Shown one piece after another: positions 8,755-17,228 of a DNA stretch of 64,000 nt. A model generated the notes under the pieces. It searched no databases. It was not told the DNA's origin and saw nothing but the letters and a program-made list of their open reading frames with translations. The DNA lies in the NCBI GenBank assembly GCA_033855775.1, contig JAWVFT010000037.1, positions 1-64,000 of the forward strand, in the 5' to 3' direction. The stretch's first letter is position 1. Each line of letters opens with the position of its first letter. This DNA comes from DASVTR01 sp033855775. Lineage in GTDB: Bacteria; Acidobacteriota; Blastocatellia; Pyrinomonadales; Pyrinomonadaceae. Made by a program: the position numbers and the translations under genes.

Positions 8755-9303
8755 ATGAAGACGACAGAAGCAAACAGAGTTCGCAGCACGACTGTGCTGC
8801 TCGTCCGCCGCGACGAGCGCGTCGCCCTCGCGGGCGACGGGCAGGTCACGCTCGGCGACACGGTGATGAAATCCAACGCGCGCAAGGTGCGTCGGCTCTA
8901 CAACGACAAGATTTTGGCGGGCTTCGCGGGCGCGACCGCCGACGCCTTTTCGCTCCTGACAAGATTTGAAGGCAAGCTCGAACAGTATCACGGCAATCTT
9001 GAGCGCGCCGCCATCGAACTCAGCAAAGACTGGCGCACGGACAAGATGCTGCGCCACCTGGAAGCCTTGCTCGTCGTCGCCGACGACAAGACCTCTTTCC
9101 TGCTCTCCGGCAACGGCGACGTGATTGCCCCGGACGACGGCGTGCTGGCCATCGGCTCCGGCGGAGCTTACGCCCTCGCCGCCGCCCGCGCCCTCTTGAA
9201 ACATACGGAACTGCCCGCGCGCGAAATCGCCGTCGAAGCCCTGCGCGTCGCGGGCGAGATTTGTATCTACACCAATAACAATATTATCGTCGAAGAAATT
9301 TGA
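8755..9303 (+). CDS. hslV: ATP-dependent protease subunit HslV
   Basis: A 182-residue threonine peptidase, the proteolytic ring of the HslUV (ClpYQ) protease. TTVLLVRR at residues 12-19 aligns with the mature N-terminus of HslV, so an 11-residue propeptide would be removed to expose the catalytic Thr. Other landmarks are VALAGDGQVTLGDTV, RKVRRLYNDKILAGFAGATAD and the GSGGAYALAAARAL segment. The pair hslV-hslU is complete and cotranscribed, 72 bases apart. The start is ATG 8755, directly behind a good promoter. Confidence 0.96.
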   Translation: MKTTEANRVRSTTVLLVRRDERVALAGDGQVTLGDTVMKSNARKVRRLYNDKILAGFAGATADAFSLLTRFEGKLEQYHGNLERAAIELSKDWRTDKMLRHLEALLVVADDKTSFLLSGNGDVIAPDDGVLAIGSGGAYALAAARALLKHTELPAREIAVEALRVAGEICIYTNNNIIVEEI

Positions 9304-9340
9304 ACGACAGGATTGGGGCCGAAGGTCTGGAATTGATTTT

Positions 9341-9368
9341 CCTAACCCCTGACACCCAACCCCCAACC
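9341..9368 (+). repeat. Tandem 7-base repeat just upstream of hslU
   Basis: Four consecutive heptads, CCTAACC, CCTGACA, CCCAACC and CCCAACC, fill the spacer up to 7 bases before the hslU ATG. No ribosome binding site is visible between them and the start. This belongs to a wider set of heptad spacers in this window (15144, 27582, 33874). Confidence 0.65.
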
Positions 9369-9375
9369 CCTTTTT

Positions 9376-10821
9376 ATGGTTATCTATCTCTCAGGTGAAA
9401 CGGAAGAAGAAGCGCGGCTCGACGAGATGACGCCGCGTCAAATCGTGACCGAGTTGGACAAGCACGTCGTCGGGCAGACGGCAGCCAAGCGCGCCGTCGC
9501 TATCGCGCTTCGCAATCGCGTCCGCAGGCAAAAGCTCGAACCGGAGATGGCTGCCGACGTGATGCCCAAAAACATCATCATGATTGGCTCGACCGGCGTC
9601 GGCAAGACGGAGATAGCGCGTCGTCTGGCGCGCATGTCCAGTTCGCCTTTCCTCAAGGTCGAAGCCTCCAAGTTTACGGAAGTCGGCTACGTCGGGCGCG
9701 ATGTCGAGAGCATGATACGCGACCTGACCGAGATTGCCGTCGAGATGACGCGCGAAGAAAAGATAGAAGAGATAGCGGACAAAGCCGAACTCAATGTCGA
9801 AGAGCGCATTCTTGATTTGCTCTTGCCGCCGCCCAAGTCCGCTCTCTCAACAGGCTTCTTCGACTTCGACGAAAGCGAAGCTCAAGAGACAACCGAAGCC
9901 GCGCCCGAAGTGGCCGCCCCTGCTGGCCGCGATGATAACTTCACACGGACGCGCGAGAAGCTTAGAGCGCAACTGCGCGACGGCAAGCTCGACAATCGTT
10001 TGGTCGAAATAGAAGTCCGCGAGAAGAGTTTCCCGACCATCGAGTTGGCCGGCCCGCAGGGCATCGAAGAGATGGGCATCAACATGAAAGACATGCTCGG
10101 CAATCTCTTTCAAGGACGCACCAAGCGGCGCAAGATGCGCGTCGATGAGGCCATGGAATACTTGATGCAGGAAGAGGAAGAGCGGCTCATAGATATGGAC
10201 ACCGTGGCGCGCTCCGCCCTCGAACGCGTCGAATCTTCCGGCATTATTTTTCTGGACGAACTGGACAAAATCGCCGGTCGTGAGACGGGCCACGGGCCGG
10301 ACGTTTCGCGCGAAGGCGTGCAACGCGACATCCTGCCGATTGTCGAAGGCACCACCGTCAACACGCGCTACGGCATGGTCAGAACAGATCACATTTTGTT
10401 CATCGCCGCGGGAGCTTTTCATGTCTCCAAGCCTTCGGATTTGATCCCGGAATTGCAGGGCCGTTTTCCCATTCGCGTCGAGTTGGAATCGCTGACCATT
10501 GAGGATTTCAAGCGCATTCTCACCGAGCCGAAAAACGCGCTCATTAAGCAATATCGCGCCCTGATGGAGACCGAAGGCGTCGAACTTGATTTCACCGCCG
10601 ACGCGATTGACTCAATCGCCAACTTCGCCGCGCGCGTCAACGAGAACACGGAAGACATTGGAGCGCGCCGCCTGCACACCATCATGGAAAAGCTGCTCGA
10701 CGAAATCAGCTTCGAAGGGCCTGATCTGGAACCCAAGCAGCAGCGCATTGATGCTGCGTATGTCGAACGCATGCTCGCGGAGACCGTCAAAGATCAAGAC
10801 CTGAGTCGTTACATCCTGTGA
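9376..10821 (+). CDS. hslU: ATP-dependent protease ATPase subunit HslU
   Basis: The AAA+ unfoldase partner of HslV, 481 residues. Walker A is GSTGVGKT, Walker B with sensor is IIFLDELDKIAG, and VGYVGRDVESMIRDL is the pore region. The intermediate I-domain follows (about residues 110-240). The arginine finger region IGARRLHTIMEKLLDEISFE is present, and the protein ends in SRYIL, the conserved tail that docks into HslV. I keep ATG 9376; ATG 9427 (MTPRQIV) matches the shorter family start and is an alternative. The TGA overlaps the GTG of the next gene (GTGA). Confidence 0.96.
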   Translation: MVIYLSGETEEEARLDEMTPRQIVTELDKHVVGQTAAKRAVAIALRNRVRRQKLEPEMAADVMPKNIIMIGSTGVGKTEIARRLARMSSSPFLKVEASKFTEVGYVGRDVESMIRDLTEIAVEMTREEKIEEIADKAELNVEERILDLLLPPPKSALSTGFFDFDESEAQETTEAAPEVAAPAGRDDNFTRTREKLRAQLRDGKLDNRLVEIEVREKSFPTIELAGPQGIEEMGINMKDMLGNLFQGRTKRRKMRVDEAMEYLMQEEEERLIDMDTVARSALERVESSGIIFLDELDKIAGRETGHGPDVSREGVQRDILPIVEGTTVNTRYGMVRTDHILFIAAGAFHVSKPSDLIPELQGRFPIRVELESLTIEDFKRILTEPKNALIKQYRALMETEGVELDFTADAIDSIANFAARVNENTEDIGARRLHTIMEKLLDEISFEGPDLEPKQQRIDAAYVERMLAETVKDQDLSRYIL

Positions 10822-11993
10822 TTAAACATTCGGCTTTCGGCACACACTTCCGTCATCCCGCGGCTGCGGCAGAGAGCGCGCCAAACGGTCGCAGGCCGCG
10901 CCCTTTTTTTAACTTCAAAGCTCTGCCCATCTTGCTCCTGCTGTGCGCCTTTGCCCCGCTGGCCGGATGCGGCAAGCGACGACCGCCACAGCCTCCGCTC
11001 GAAAGCGTCCCGCAACGCACCGAACTGCTCTCCGGCGCGCAACGCGGCAATCAAGTGGTCTTGAGTTGGCCCGCGCCCTTGCGCAACGCTTCCTCCGGCA
11101 GCGTCCAGAGCATACGCCGTATAGACATCTATCGCCTCGCCGAGAAACCGACCGCTCCGCTGCCCCTCACCGAAGAGGAGTTCGCCACACGCTCGACGCT
11201 CATCGGCTCCGTTCCTTTTGAAACCATCAGCACCGATGACGAGACCATCAACTATATCGACACGCTTGAATTGGCCGGCGAGCCGACGCGCCTGCGCTAC
11301 GCGCTGCGCTACGTCAATGCCGCCGGACAGCGCGCCGCCTTCTCCAACTTTCTCTTGATTGAACCGGCTGCCAGAATCGCGTCGCCGCCGGTCCTGCTTG
11401 ACGCAACGGTCAGCGAAGCAGGCATCAATATCAACTGGAAAGCCCCCGCCGCCAACATTGACAACTCGACGCCCGTCAACCTGCTCGGCTACAACGTCTA
11501 TCGCATCGAGTCGTCGCAAACTGAACTCAGCCAAGTCCCGCTCAATACATCGCTCGTCAGCGGCACGAGCTACGTTGACAAGAATTTTCGCTTCGGCGAG
11601 AAGTACACTTACATTGTGCGCTCCGTCTCGCTTGGCACGGGCGGCGCGCAGGTCGAGAGCTTGAATTCCAACGCCTCCGCCGTCGAGACGCAAGACGTTT
11701 TCGCCCCCTCCGCCCCCACTGATCTACGCATCAACGCCGCGCCCGGACGCATCTCGCTCTTCTTCCCCGCTAACCCTGAACGCGATGTCGCGGGCTACAA
11801 TGTCTATCGCTCGCTCGACCCTGAATTGCCGAAGGAACGATGGGTTAAATTGAACGACGCGCTCCTGACACGCACGACCTATCAGGATGAGACGGTCGAG
11901 AGCGGCAAGAAGTATTTTTACTATCTGACGGCTGTAGACACTGCCGGCAACACCAGCCCTGCGTCCGAAGTCGTCTCTGATACAGTTCCTTAA
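10818..11993 (+). CDS. Lipoprotein with fibronectin type III-like domains
   Basis: 391 residues. A basic N-terminus leads to a hydrophobic stretch and a lipobox PLAGC near residues 47-51, so the mature protein is a lipid-anchored envelope protein. A proline-rich stretch follows, then repeated beta-sandwich domains of fibronectin III type: LLGYNVYRIE with YTYIVRSVS, and VAGYNVYRSLD with YFYYLTAVDTAGNTSPAS. The start GTG overlaps the hslU stop by 4 bases, suggesting coupling, although the functional link is unclear. The next gene begins 2 bases after the stop. Family clear, ligand unknown. Confidence 0.88.
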   Translation: MIKHSAFGTHFRHPAAAAESAPNGRRPRPFFNFKALPILLLLCAFAPLAGCGKRRPPQPPLESVPQRTELLSGAQRGNQVVLSWPAPLRNASSGSVQSIRRIDIYRLAEKPTAPLPLTEEEFATRSTLIGSVPFETISTDDETINYIDTLELAGEPTRLRYALRYVNAAGQRAAFSNFLLIEPAARIASPPVLLDATVSEAGININWKAPAANIDNSTPVNLLGYNVYRIESSQTELSQVPLNTSLVSGTSYVDKNFRFGEKYTYIVRSVSLGTGGAQVESLNSNASAVETQDVFAPSAPTDLRINAAPGRISLFFPANPERDVAGYNVYRSLDPELPKERWVKLNDALLTRTTYQDETVESGKKYFYYLTAVDTAGNTSPASEVVSDTVP

Positions 11994-11995
11994 AT

Positions 11996-12775
11996 ATGAA
12001 AATCTGTCGCTTCACCAATCAAGAAAATTTCAATCCGCTTTACGGCATCATCGAAGGCGAAACAATCCATCCGCTGACGAGCGCGAATCCATTCGACTCG
12101 CCGCTGCGCACAAGCGAGGACAAAATCAGCTTGAGCGAAGTCAGGCTGCTTGCTCCGGTCATGCCTTCCAAAATAGTTTGCGTCGGGCGAAACTACAGAG
12201 ACCACGCGGCCGAACTCGGCAACTCCATGCTGACCGAACCGCTCCTCTTCTTCAAACCACCTTCGGCAATCATCGCTCCACTTGAAGCGATTGAATTGCC
12301 GGTTCAGTCAAATCAGGTAGAGCACGAAGGAGAACTCGGGGTCGTTATCGGACGCTCGGCGCGGCGATTGGCCGTAACGGATGATGCGTTGGCTTACGTC
12401 TTGGGCTACACGTGCGTCAACGATGTCACCGCTCGTGACTTACAACGCAAGGACGTGCAATTTACCAGGGCCAAATCTTTCGATACTTTCTGCCCTGTTG
12501 GGCCCTGGATTGAAACTGCCCTTGGGCCGAATGACTTGGCCGTCACGGCGCGCGTCAACGGCGAGGTCAAACAACAAGCGCGAACCTCCGCCATGGCTTT
12601 TTCTGTCCCTGCCATCATCCGATATATTTCTCAGATTATGACCTTGTATCCGGGCGATTTGATTGCCACAGGGACGCCCGCGGGCGTTTCAAGGTTGAAG
12701 GCCGGTGATGTGGTTGAAGTCGAAGTGGAAGGAATCGGAGTATTGAGCAACAGTGTGCGGTCTCCAGCAGCTTAG
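11996..12775 (+). CDS. Fumarylacetoacetate hydrolase family enzyme
   Basis: 259 residues. The FAH fold core begins at VGRNYRDHAAELGN. Metal ligands appear as the two glutamates in VEHEGELGVVIG and the aspartate in CVNDVTARDLQ, followed by KSFDTFCPVGPW and LIATGTPAGV. Members of this family are hydratases, decarboxylases or acylpyruvate hydrolases in aromatic or sugar-acid breakdown; sequence alone does not select one. The N-terminal 60 residues are the small domain seen in many bacterial members. It begins 2 bases after the lipoprotein stop, so it is in the hslVU transcription unit or reads through from it. Confidence 0.9.
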   Translation: MKICRFTNQENFNPLYGIIEGETIHPLTSANPFDSPLRTSEDKISLSEVRLLAPVMPSKIVCVGRNYRDHAAELGNSMLTEPLLFFKPPSAIIAPLEAIELPVQSNQVEHEGELGVVIGRSARRLAVTDDALAYVLGYTCVNDVTARDLQRKDVQFTRAKSFDTFCPVGPWIETALGPNDLAVTARVNGEVKQQARTSAMAFSVPAIIRYISQIMTLYPGDLIATGTPAGVSRLKAGDVVEVEVEGIGVLSNSVRSPAA

Positions 12776-12928
12776 TCCTGAAGGCCGGAAGGCCTAGCCT
12801 TTGCCGGATTTCGCAAGCCTGAGTTTAAAGATTGCTTTAACCATTGTCGTCACGCCGACTTCTGAAGTGTTGCATGAGGAAACGCTTTTCAAGCTTTTCC
12901 GTCCCGTTAAAAAGAGGAGCATTATTTT

Positions 12929-13426
12929 GTGAGTGACGAGGAGGCTAAGCGAGAGATTATCGTCAGAGCCTGCAAATATGATGGCACAGAGCATCGCCGC
13001 TGGCCTGCGCGCATAACAAAGGTCGCCGATAATCTATTAATCCTCGATGCCGAATTTACGGAAGATATTCATCATCAATTACTCGGCATGGTTGCGCGCG
13101 GGACGACCAGCATCGAATACTACTGGTTTGATCGCTGGTATAATATCTTTCGCTTTCTCAAACCAACTGGCGAATTGCGCAGCTTTTATTGTAACGTGAA
13201 TATTCCTCCAACTTTTGACGGTCATGTGCTCAGTTACATAGACCTCGACATAGACATTTTAGTCGCCCCGGACTTGACTTATCAGATAGTTGACGAAGAC
13301 GAGTTTGATATAAATGCAGCCAAATATAACTACCCATTAAACATTCAAGAGCGCGCCTATCAGGCTTTGACTGAGCTTGTCTCGCTGATAGAAAGGCGCG
13401 ATTTTCCCTTCAGCAGCTTAAAGTAA
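12929..13426 (+). CDS. DUF402 domain protein
   Basis: 165 residues. The pattern ARGTTSIEYYWFDRWYNIFRF, a middle strand HVLSYIDLDIDILV and the acidic DEDEFDIN match the DUF402 fold, in which clustered acidic residues bind metal and some members hydrolyse nucleoside or phosphonate diphosphates. No partner gene points to a substrate. The start is GTG 12929, supported by GAGGAG 9 bases upstream. Codon use is more AT-rich than the neighbours, which may indicate a different history, but this is a weak impression. Confidence 0.78.
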   Translation: MSDEEAKREIIVRACKYDGTEHRRWPARITKVADNLLILDAEFTEDIHHQLLGMVARGTTSIEYYWFDRWYNIFRFLKPTGELRSFYCNVNIPPTFDGHVLSYIDLDIDILVAPDLTYQIVDEDEFDINAAKYNYPLNIQERAYQALTELVSLIERRDFPFSSLK

Positions 13427-13532
13427 AACTTTAACCATAGATTTCGCCTGAAAGTCAGCGGGATTTTTATTGAATCATAGTTTAAGGCCGGGCCGCATGA
13501 ATTCCTGAGCCGAATTTGAGGCGATTATTAAG

Positions 13533-15104
13533 ATGGCATCAGAAAAACCACAAATCTCAACCAACAATAAACTAGACCGTTTCATTGAGCGTTCGCGCCT
13601 CGCAGAAACAGGCGGCGGAGCGGCCCGCGTCGAAAAACAACACGCCACGGGCAAGATGACTGCGCGCGAGCGCTTGGACTTCTTTCTGGATGATGGAACG
13701 TTCGAAGAATTCGACAAGCTTGTTGTCCATCGCTCACGTGACTTCGGAATGGACAAGCAACTTTATCCCGGCGACGGAGTGATAACGGGACACGGCCTTG
13801 TTGATGGACGCCGCGTCTTTGTGTTCGCGCAGGATTTCACCATTTTTGGCGGTTCCCTTTCCGAAACGCATGCCGCCAAAATCTGTAAAGTGATGGACAT
13901 GGCGCTCAAGGTGGGCGCGCCGATTATCGGTCTTAACGATTCCGGTGGAGCGCGCATACAGGAAGGAGTCGTCAGCCTCGGCGGCTACGCCGACATTTTC
14001 CTGCGCAACACGCTGGCCAGCGGAGTTGTCCCGCAAATCAGTTGCATCATGGGGCCTTGCGCCGGCGGCGCAGTCTATAGTCCGGCTATCACTGATTTCA
14101 ACGTGATGGTTAATGACACTTCATATATGTTCATCACCGGCCCTGACGTTATTAAAACGGTCACGCATGCCGAAGTCACAAAAGAAGAATTGGGCGGCGC
14201 GTCAACACACAACAGCATCTCCGGCGTCGCGCATTTTGCTGCCGAAACGGACGAGCAGGCATTGCGGCTGGTTCGTGAATTGCTCTCTTATCTACCGTCC
14301 AATAACATGGACGATCCGCCGCGACTGTCTGCCGGCGACCCTGCTGAGCGCACGGAAAAGAGCCTCAACAGCATTGTGCCGGAAGCCTCCAACCAGCCTT
14401 ACGACATACGCGACGTGATTCATCCGATAGTTGATGATGCCTACTTTTTTGAAGTCCACCAACGCTACGCTCCCAATATCGTGACGGGCTTTGCGCGCCT
14501 CGGCGGGCGTTCGGTCGGAATCGTCGCCAATCAACCGGCGCACCTGGCAGGAGTGCTGGACATAAATGCTTCCGTGAAGGGAGCGCGATTCGTCCGCTTT
14601 TGCGATTGTTTTAATATTCCGCTCATCACCTTTGAGGACGTGCCGGGCTTCCTGCCGGGCGTCGAGCAAGAACATGGCGGCATTATCAGGCACGGGGCCA
14701 AGTTGCTTTACGCCTACGCCGAAGCGACTGTGCCGAAGATTACTGTGATTACACGCAAAGCCTACGGCGGCGCTTATTGTGTGATGGCCTCCAAGCATAT
14801 TCGCACGGACATCAACTTTGCGTGGCCGACTGCCGAAATTGCGGTCATGGGCGCAGAAGGCGCTGTCAATATTCTTTATCGCCGTGAAATCAGCGAGGCG
14901 CAGAATCAAGATGAAGTGCGAAGAGCGCGTATCTCCGAATTTGAAGAAAAATTCGCTAACCCTTACGTGGCCGCCGAGCGCGGATTTATTGACGAAGTGA
15001 TAGAGCCTGCCGTCACCAGGCCGAAATTGATTCGCGCGCTCTCCCTGCTTGAGAATAAACGAGACACCAATCCGCCGAAGAAGCACGGCAACATTCCGCT
15101 ATAA
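13533..15104 (+). CDS. Acyl-CoA (propionyl/methylmalonyl-type) carboxylase carboxyltransferase subunit
   Basis: 523 residues, full length for the beta (PccB/MmdA-type) carboxyltransferase that moves CO2 from carboxybiotin to an acyl-CoA. The N-terminal crotonase half contains KMTARERLDFFLDDGTFEE, LNDSGGARIQEGV and GPCAGGAVYSPAITDF. The C-terminal half has VANQPAHLAGVLDINAS, FEDVPGFLPGVEQEHGGIIR and AYGGAYCVMASKH. It ends in HGNIPL, common in PccB. Propionyl-CoA is the likely substrate, but acetyl-CoA or a decarboxylase role cannot be excluded. The biotin carboxylase and biotin carrier subunits are not nearby. ATG 13533 has GAGG upstream. Confidence 0.92.
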   Translation: MASEKPQISTNNKLDRFIERSRLAETGGGAARVEKQHATGKMTARERLDFFLDDGTFEEFDKLVVHRSRDFGMDKQLYPGDGVITGHGLVDGRRVFVFAQDFTIFGGSLSETHAAKICKVMDMALKVGAPIIGLNDSGGARIQEGVVSLGGYADIFLRNTLASGVVPQISCIMGPCAGGAVYSPAITDFNVMVNDTSYMFITGPDVIKTVTHAEVTKEELGGASTHNSISGVAHFAAETDEQALRLVRELLSYLPSNNMDDPPRLSAGDPAERTEKSLNSIVPEASNQPYDIRDVIHPIVDDAYFFEVHQRYAPNIVTGFARLGGRSVGIVANQPAHLAGVLDINASVKGARFVRFCDCFNIPLITFEDVPGFLPGVEQEHGGIIRHGAKLLYAYAEATVPKITVITRKAYGGAYCVMASKHIRTDINFAWPTAEIAVMGAEGAVNILYRREISEAQNQDEVRRARISEFEEKFANPYVAAERGFIDEVIEPAVTRPKLIRALSLLENKRDTNPPKKHGNIPL

Positions 15105-15143
15105 AGTTGATTGGAAGCAGAAGAAAAAGGCTTTGGAGCTAGT

Positions 15144-15204
15144 CGTCAGCCGTCAGCCTTGAGAGTTATAGTTAAGGATTTACTTTAAGAAATTTCGAGG
15201 CTGA
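15144..15204. repeat. Heptad GTCAGCC tandem with inverted copy between convergent genes
   Basis: GTCAGCC occurs twice in tandem (15144-15157), and an inverted AGGCTGAC lies at 15197-15204, 2 bases before the receiver gene's stop. The 8-base arms could pair into a hairpin that terminates either convergent gene. No T-tract follows. Confidence 0.5.
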
Positions 15205-15205
15205 C

Positions 15206-15643
15206 TCAATCAATTTTCTGGCAGCTATGCTCGCGCTTAAATCTTTTGATAAGTCTAATAAGCAAGTCGAAGTTGACAGGTTTGGTGAGGCGTTCATCAA
15301 AGCCCGCGTGGAGAGCGCGTGTGCGGTCTGCGTATTCTACAAATCCTGTCACAGCGATTATCAGTGATGCGCGGTAGGCAGGAATGCGGCGCAACGACTG
15401 AGCGAGTTGATAGCCATCCATGCCGGGCAGTCCGATGTCTGAAACGATGACATCAAAAGCTTGTTTTTCATCCCGCGCCAATTCAAGCGCGGCGTGTGCA
15501 GAGTCAGCGGCGTTGACATCGTAGCCAAGGTTTCTTAGAAAAAGGTCGAGCATGAGCCGTATGTCAGGTTCATCATCAACGACCAGAGCACGCTGTTTTC
15601 GCTGACTCTCCGGTTCTAGCCGACCGGACTTCCCTGCTGCCAT
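15206..15643 (-). CDS. Single-domain response regulator (CheY-like receiver)
   Basis: About 145 residues containing one receiver domain and no output domain. The acidic pair is in ALVVDDEPD, the phospho-acceptor Asp in VIVSDIGLPGMDGY, the conserved Thr in IIAVTGF and the Lys in ERLTKPVN, so all phosphorylation residues are present. Such stand-alone receivers act in relays or on protein partners; no histidine kinase is adjacent. I use ATG 15643; the frame remains open to TTG 15694. It is convergent with the carboxyltransferase gene and 99 bases downstream of the CtpA-like gene's stop on the same strand. Confidence 0.9.
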   Translation of the reverse strand: MAAGKSGRLEPESQRKQRALVVDDEPDIRLMLDLFLRNLGYDVNAADSAHAALELARDEKQAFDVIVSDIGLPGMDGYQLAQSLRRIPAYRASLIIAVTGFVEYADRTRALHAGFDERLTKPVNFDLLIRLIKRFKREHSCQKID

Positions 15644-15742
15644 TTTAGTTTCCCGCTTGTCCTTGAATAACGGGTAGAGGCCGGAAGGGTTCAATCAACC
15701 TCTCTCGGCCTCTACTCTTCATCGCTGCATGTTTTAGTATAG

Positions 15743-17038
15743 CTAAGCGGCGCGCGGGCTCGGCGCGGCTCCGTTTCCTCTCAATAATTCGAGGGCCTTT
15801 TTCAACTGCACATCTTCCGGTTGCTGCTTCGGCGTTGCTGCGTCTGGAGCCACTTCACGCTTGTCGTTTTGCGGATTAGGCTTGGCCACGGCGTCATCGT
15901 CATTGCCGGTCAAATCTTCCGGGTCAATCGCTTCGACTACTTCCTGACGCTTAACCTCAACCGATGGCGCGACGCCCGAACGGGCGCGGTCTTCGCCTAG
16001 AAAAGGCTTGCCGTTCGCAGACGCCCATTTGATGGTCGTCAGCAACAGGCCATCGCCATCGCGCAAGGTAAAGAGTTGTTGCTCTGTGCCAGCGCCGAAA
16101 CTCTTTTCGCCAACTACGTCACCACGCTTCCGATCCAACAAGGCCGAAGCGATGATTTCAGCCGCGCCCGCCGTGCCAGTGTCAATCAAAGCGACGACCG
16201 GCCCGTTGAAGATGGCCGCCTTCGGCTCAGCCGTGAAAGTCTTCAAGGTCTTGCTTTCACGACCAATCGTTTGCGCCAAAACTCCGTCCTTGATGAACAG
16301 GTTGGCGACGTTGACGGCTTCTGCCAGAGAGCCTCCGGCCAGACTTCGCAAATCGAGCACGACTTTCTGCGCGCCCTGCTTCATCAACTCCTGCAAGCGA
16401 GAGCGCGCGTCCGTCGCTTCGCCATCAGCCAAGCTGTTGATGCGCAGGATGCCGACCTTCCCGGCTTCCATCCGCGCTTCGGCAGCGGGAGCCTTGAAAG
16501 TTCCGCGCTTGACCGTCACGGTCACAGGGCGCGAGCGCAGGATTCTCAGTTTCACTTCCGAGCCAGCCGCTCCGTTGAGCAATTGGCGCGCGTCGTAAAG
16601 CGAAATATCGCGTGTCGCCTTGTTGTCTATGTATTCGATAATATCGCCCGCGCGAACGCCCGCCTGGTCAGCTGGCGAGCCTTTCACAGGCGCGATCACG
16701 TAGAGGTAGGATGAGACTTGCGAGAGTTCCGCGCCGATTCCTGCCTGCTCTTTGCCTGGGCTCGAACGGTAATCGCGCACCTGCTCGGCGGTCAGATAAG
16801 TCGAATACGGGTCCAGACCGTAAGCCAGCCCGCGCAAAGCCCCTGCGCGAACCTTCTCCATGTTCGGCTCATCTACATAATCGTTTTGGATGTGCTGTAG
16901 CACATTTTCAAAAATTCGTAGCTGCGCGCCCGGATCGTTCTGCTGCTGCGCGCTGGTCGGAAGCCAGCCTCCGACGACAGCGTAGAGAGCGATGGTCGCC
17001 GATAAAACAACTAAAGCAAACTTGGTTCGGAATGACAT
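15743..17038 (-). CDS. CtpA-like S41 family protein lacking the catalytic Ser and Lys (probable pseudoprotease)
   Basis: 431 residues: signal or anchor segment (about 6-30), N-terminal helical domain (IFENVLQHIQNDYVDEPN), PDZ domain (about 98-170, VKGSPADQAGVRAGDII) and an S41 core (VVLDLRSLAGGSLAEAV onward). In active C-terminal processing proteases the nucleophile lies in G-S/T-A-S-A and the Lys 25 residues later in FGKG. Here the same positions read GTAGAAE (Gly 291) and SFGAGTEQ (Ala 316); the conserved Gln four residues on (320) is kept. Both dyad residues are therefore replaced while the fold is intact. A scaffold or peptide-binding role in the periplasm is inference. Confidence 0.88.
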   Translation of the reverse strand: MSFRTKFALVVLSATIALYAVVGGWLPTSAQQQNDPGAQLRIFENVLQHIQNDYVDEPNMEKVRAGALRGLAYGLDPYSTYLTAEQVRDYRSSPGKEQAGIGAELSQVSSYLYVIAPVKGSPADQAGVRAGDIIEYIDNKATRDISLYDARQLLNGAAGSEVKLRILRSRPVTVTVKRGTFKAPAAEARMEAGKVGILRINSLADGEATDARSRLQELMKQGAQKVVLDLRSLAGGSLAEAVNVANLFIKDGVLAQTIGRESKTLKTFTAEPKAAIFNGPVVALIDTGTAGAAEIIASALLDRKRGDVVGEKSFGAGTEQQLFTLRDGDGLLLTTIKWASANGKPFLGEDRARSGVAPSVEVKRQEVVEAIDPEDLTGNDDDAVAKPNPQNDKREVAPDAATPKQQPEDVQLKKALELLRGNGAAPSPRAA

Positions 17039-17170
17039 CTAAGAGCCTCTAAAAGGTTATGCCGTCGAAAGTAAAAACATGGTCGCGCCCTGGACGGCTG
17101 GTTCATGGCGCGCGAGCGTATCATAACAGCGGCTGGAACGGGCGCGCAAGGCTCTATGAAACGAGAGAGC

Positions 17171-17200
17171 TTGACATGCTTTGAGCCGCGTTCCTATACT
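17171..17200 (+). promoter_or_regulatory. Strong sigma-70-type promoter of ruvX-mltG
   Basis: A perfect TTGACA (17171-17176) and TATACT (17195-17200) with an 18-base spacer. Transcription would begin near 17206. That rules out the in-frame TTG at 17181 as the ruvX start and leaves TTG 17211 or TTG 17229. Confidence 0.7.
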
Positions 17201-17228
17201 CCGCGCGCTGTTGACAGAATATTTCGCC

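Noticed and set aside
10809..11693. 294-codon minus-strand frame opposite the fibronectin-type lipoprotein
   Set aside because: The plus frame has a lipobox and repeated beta domains; the antisense product has none.
15743..17038. Reading the CtpA-like protein as a pseudogene
   Set aside because: The frame is full length with signal segment, PDZ and S41 fold intact; only the catalytic positions are changed, which fits a maintained inactive protein better than decay.
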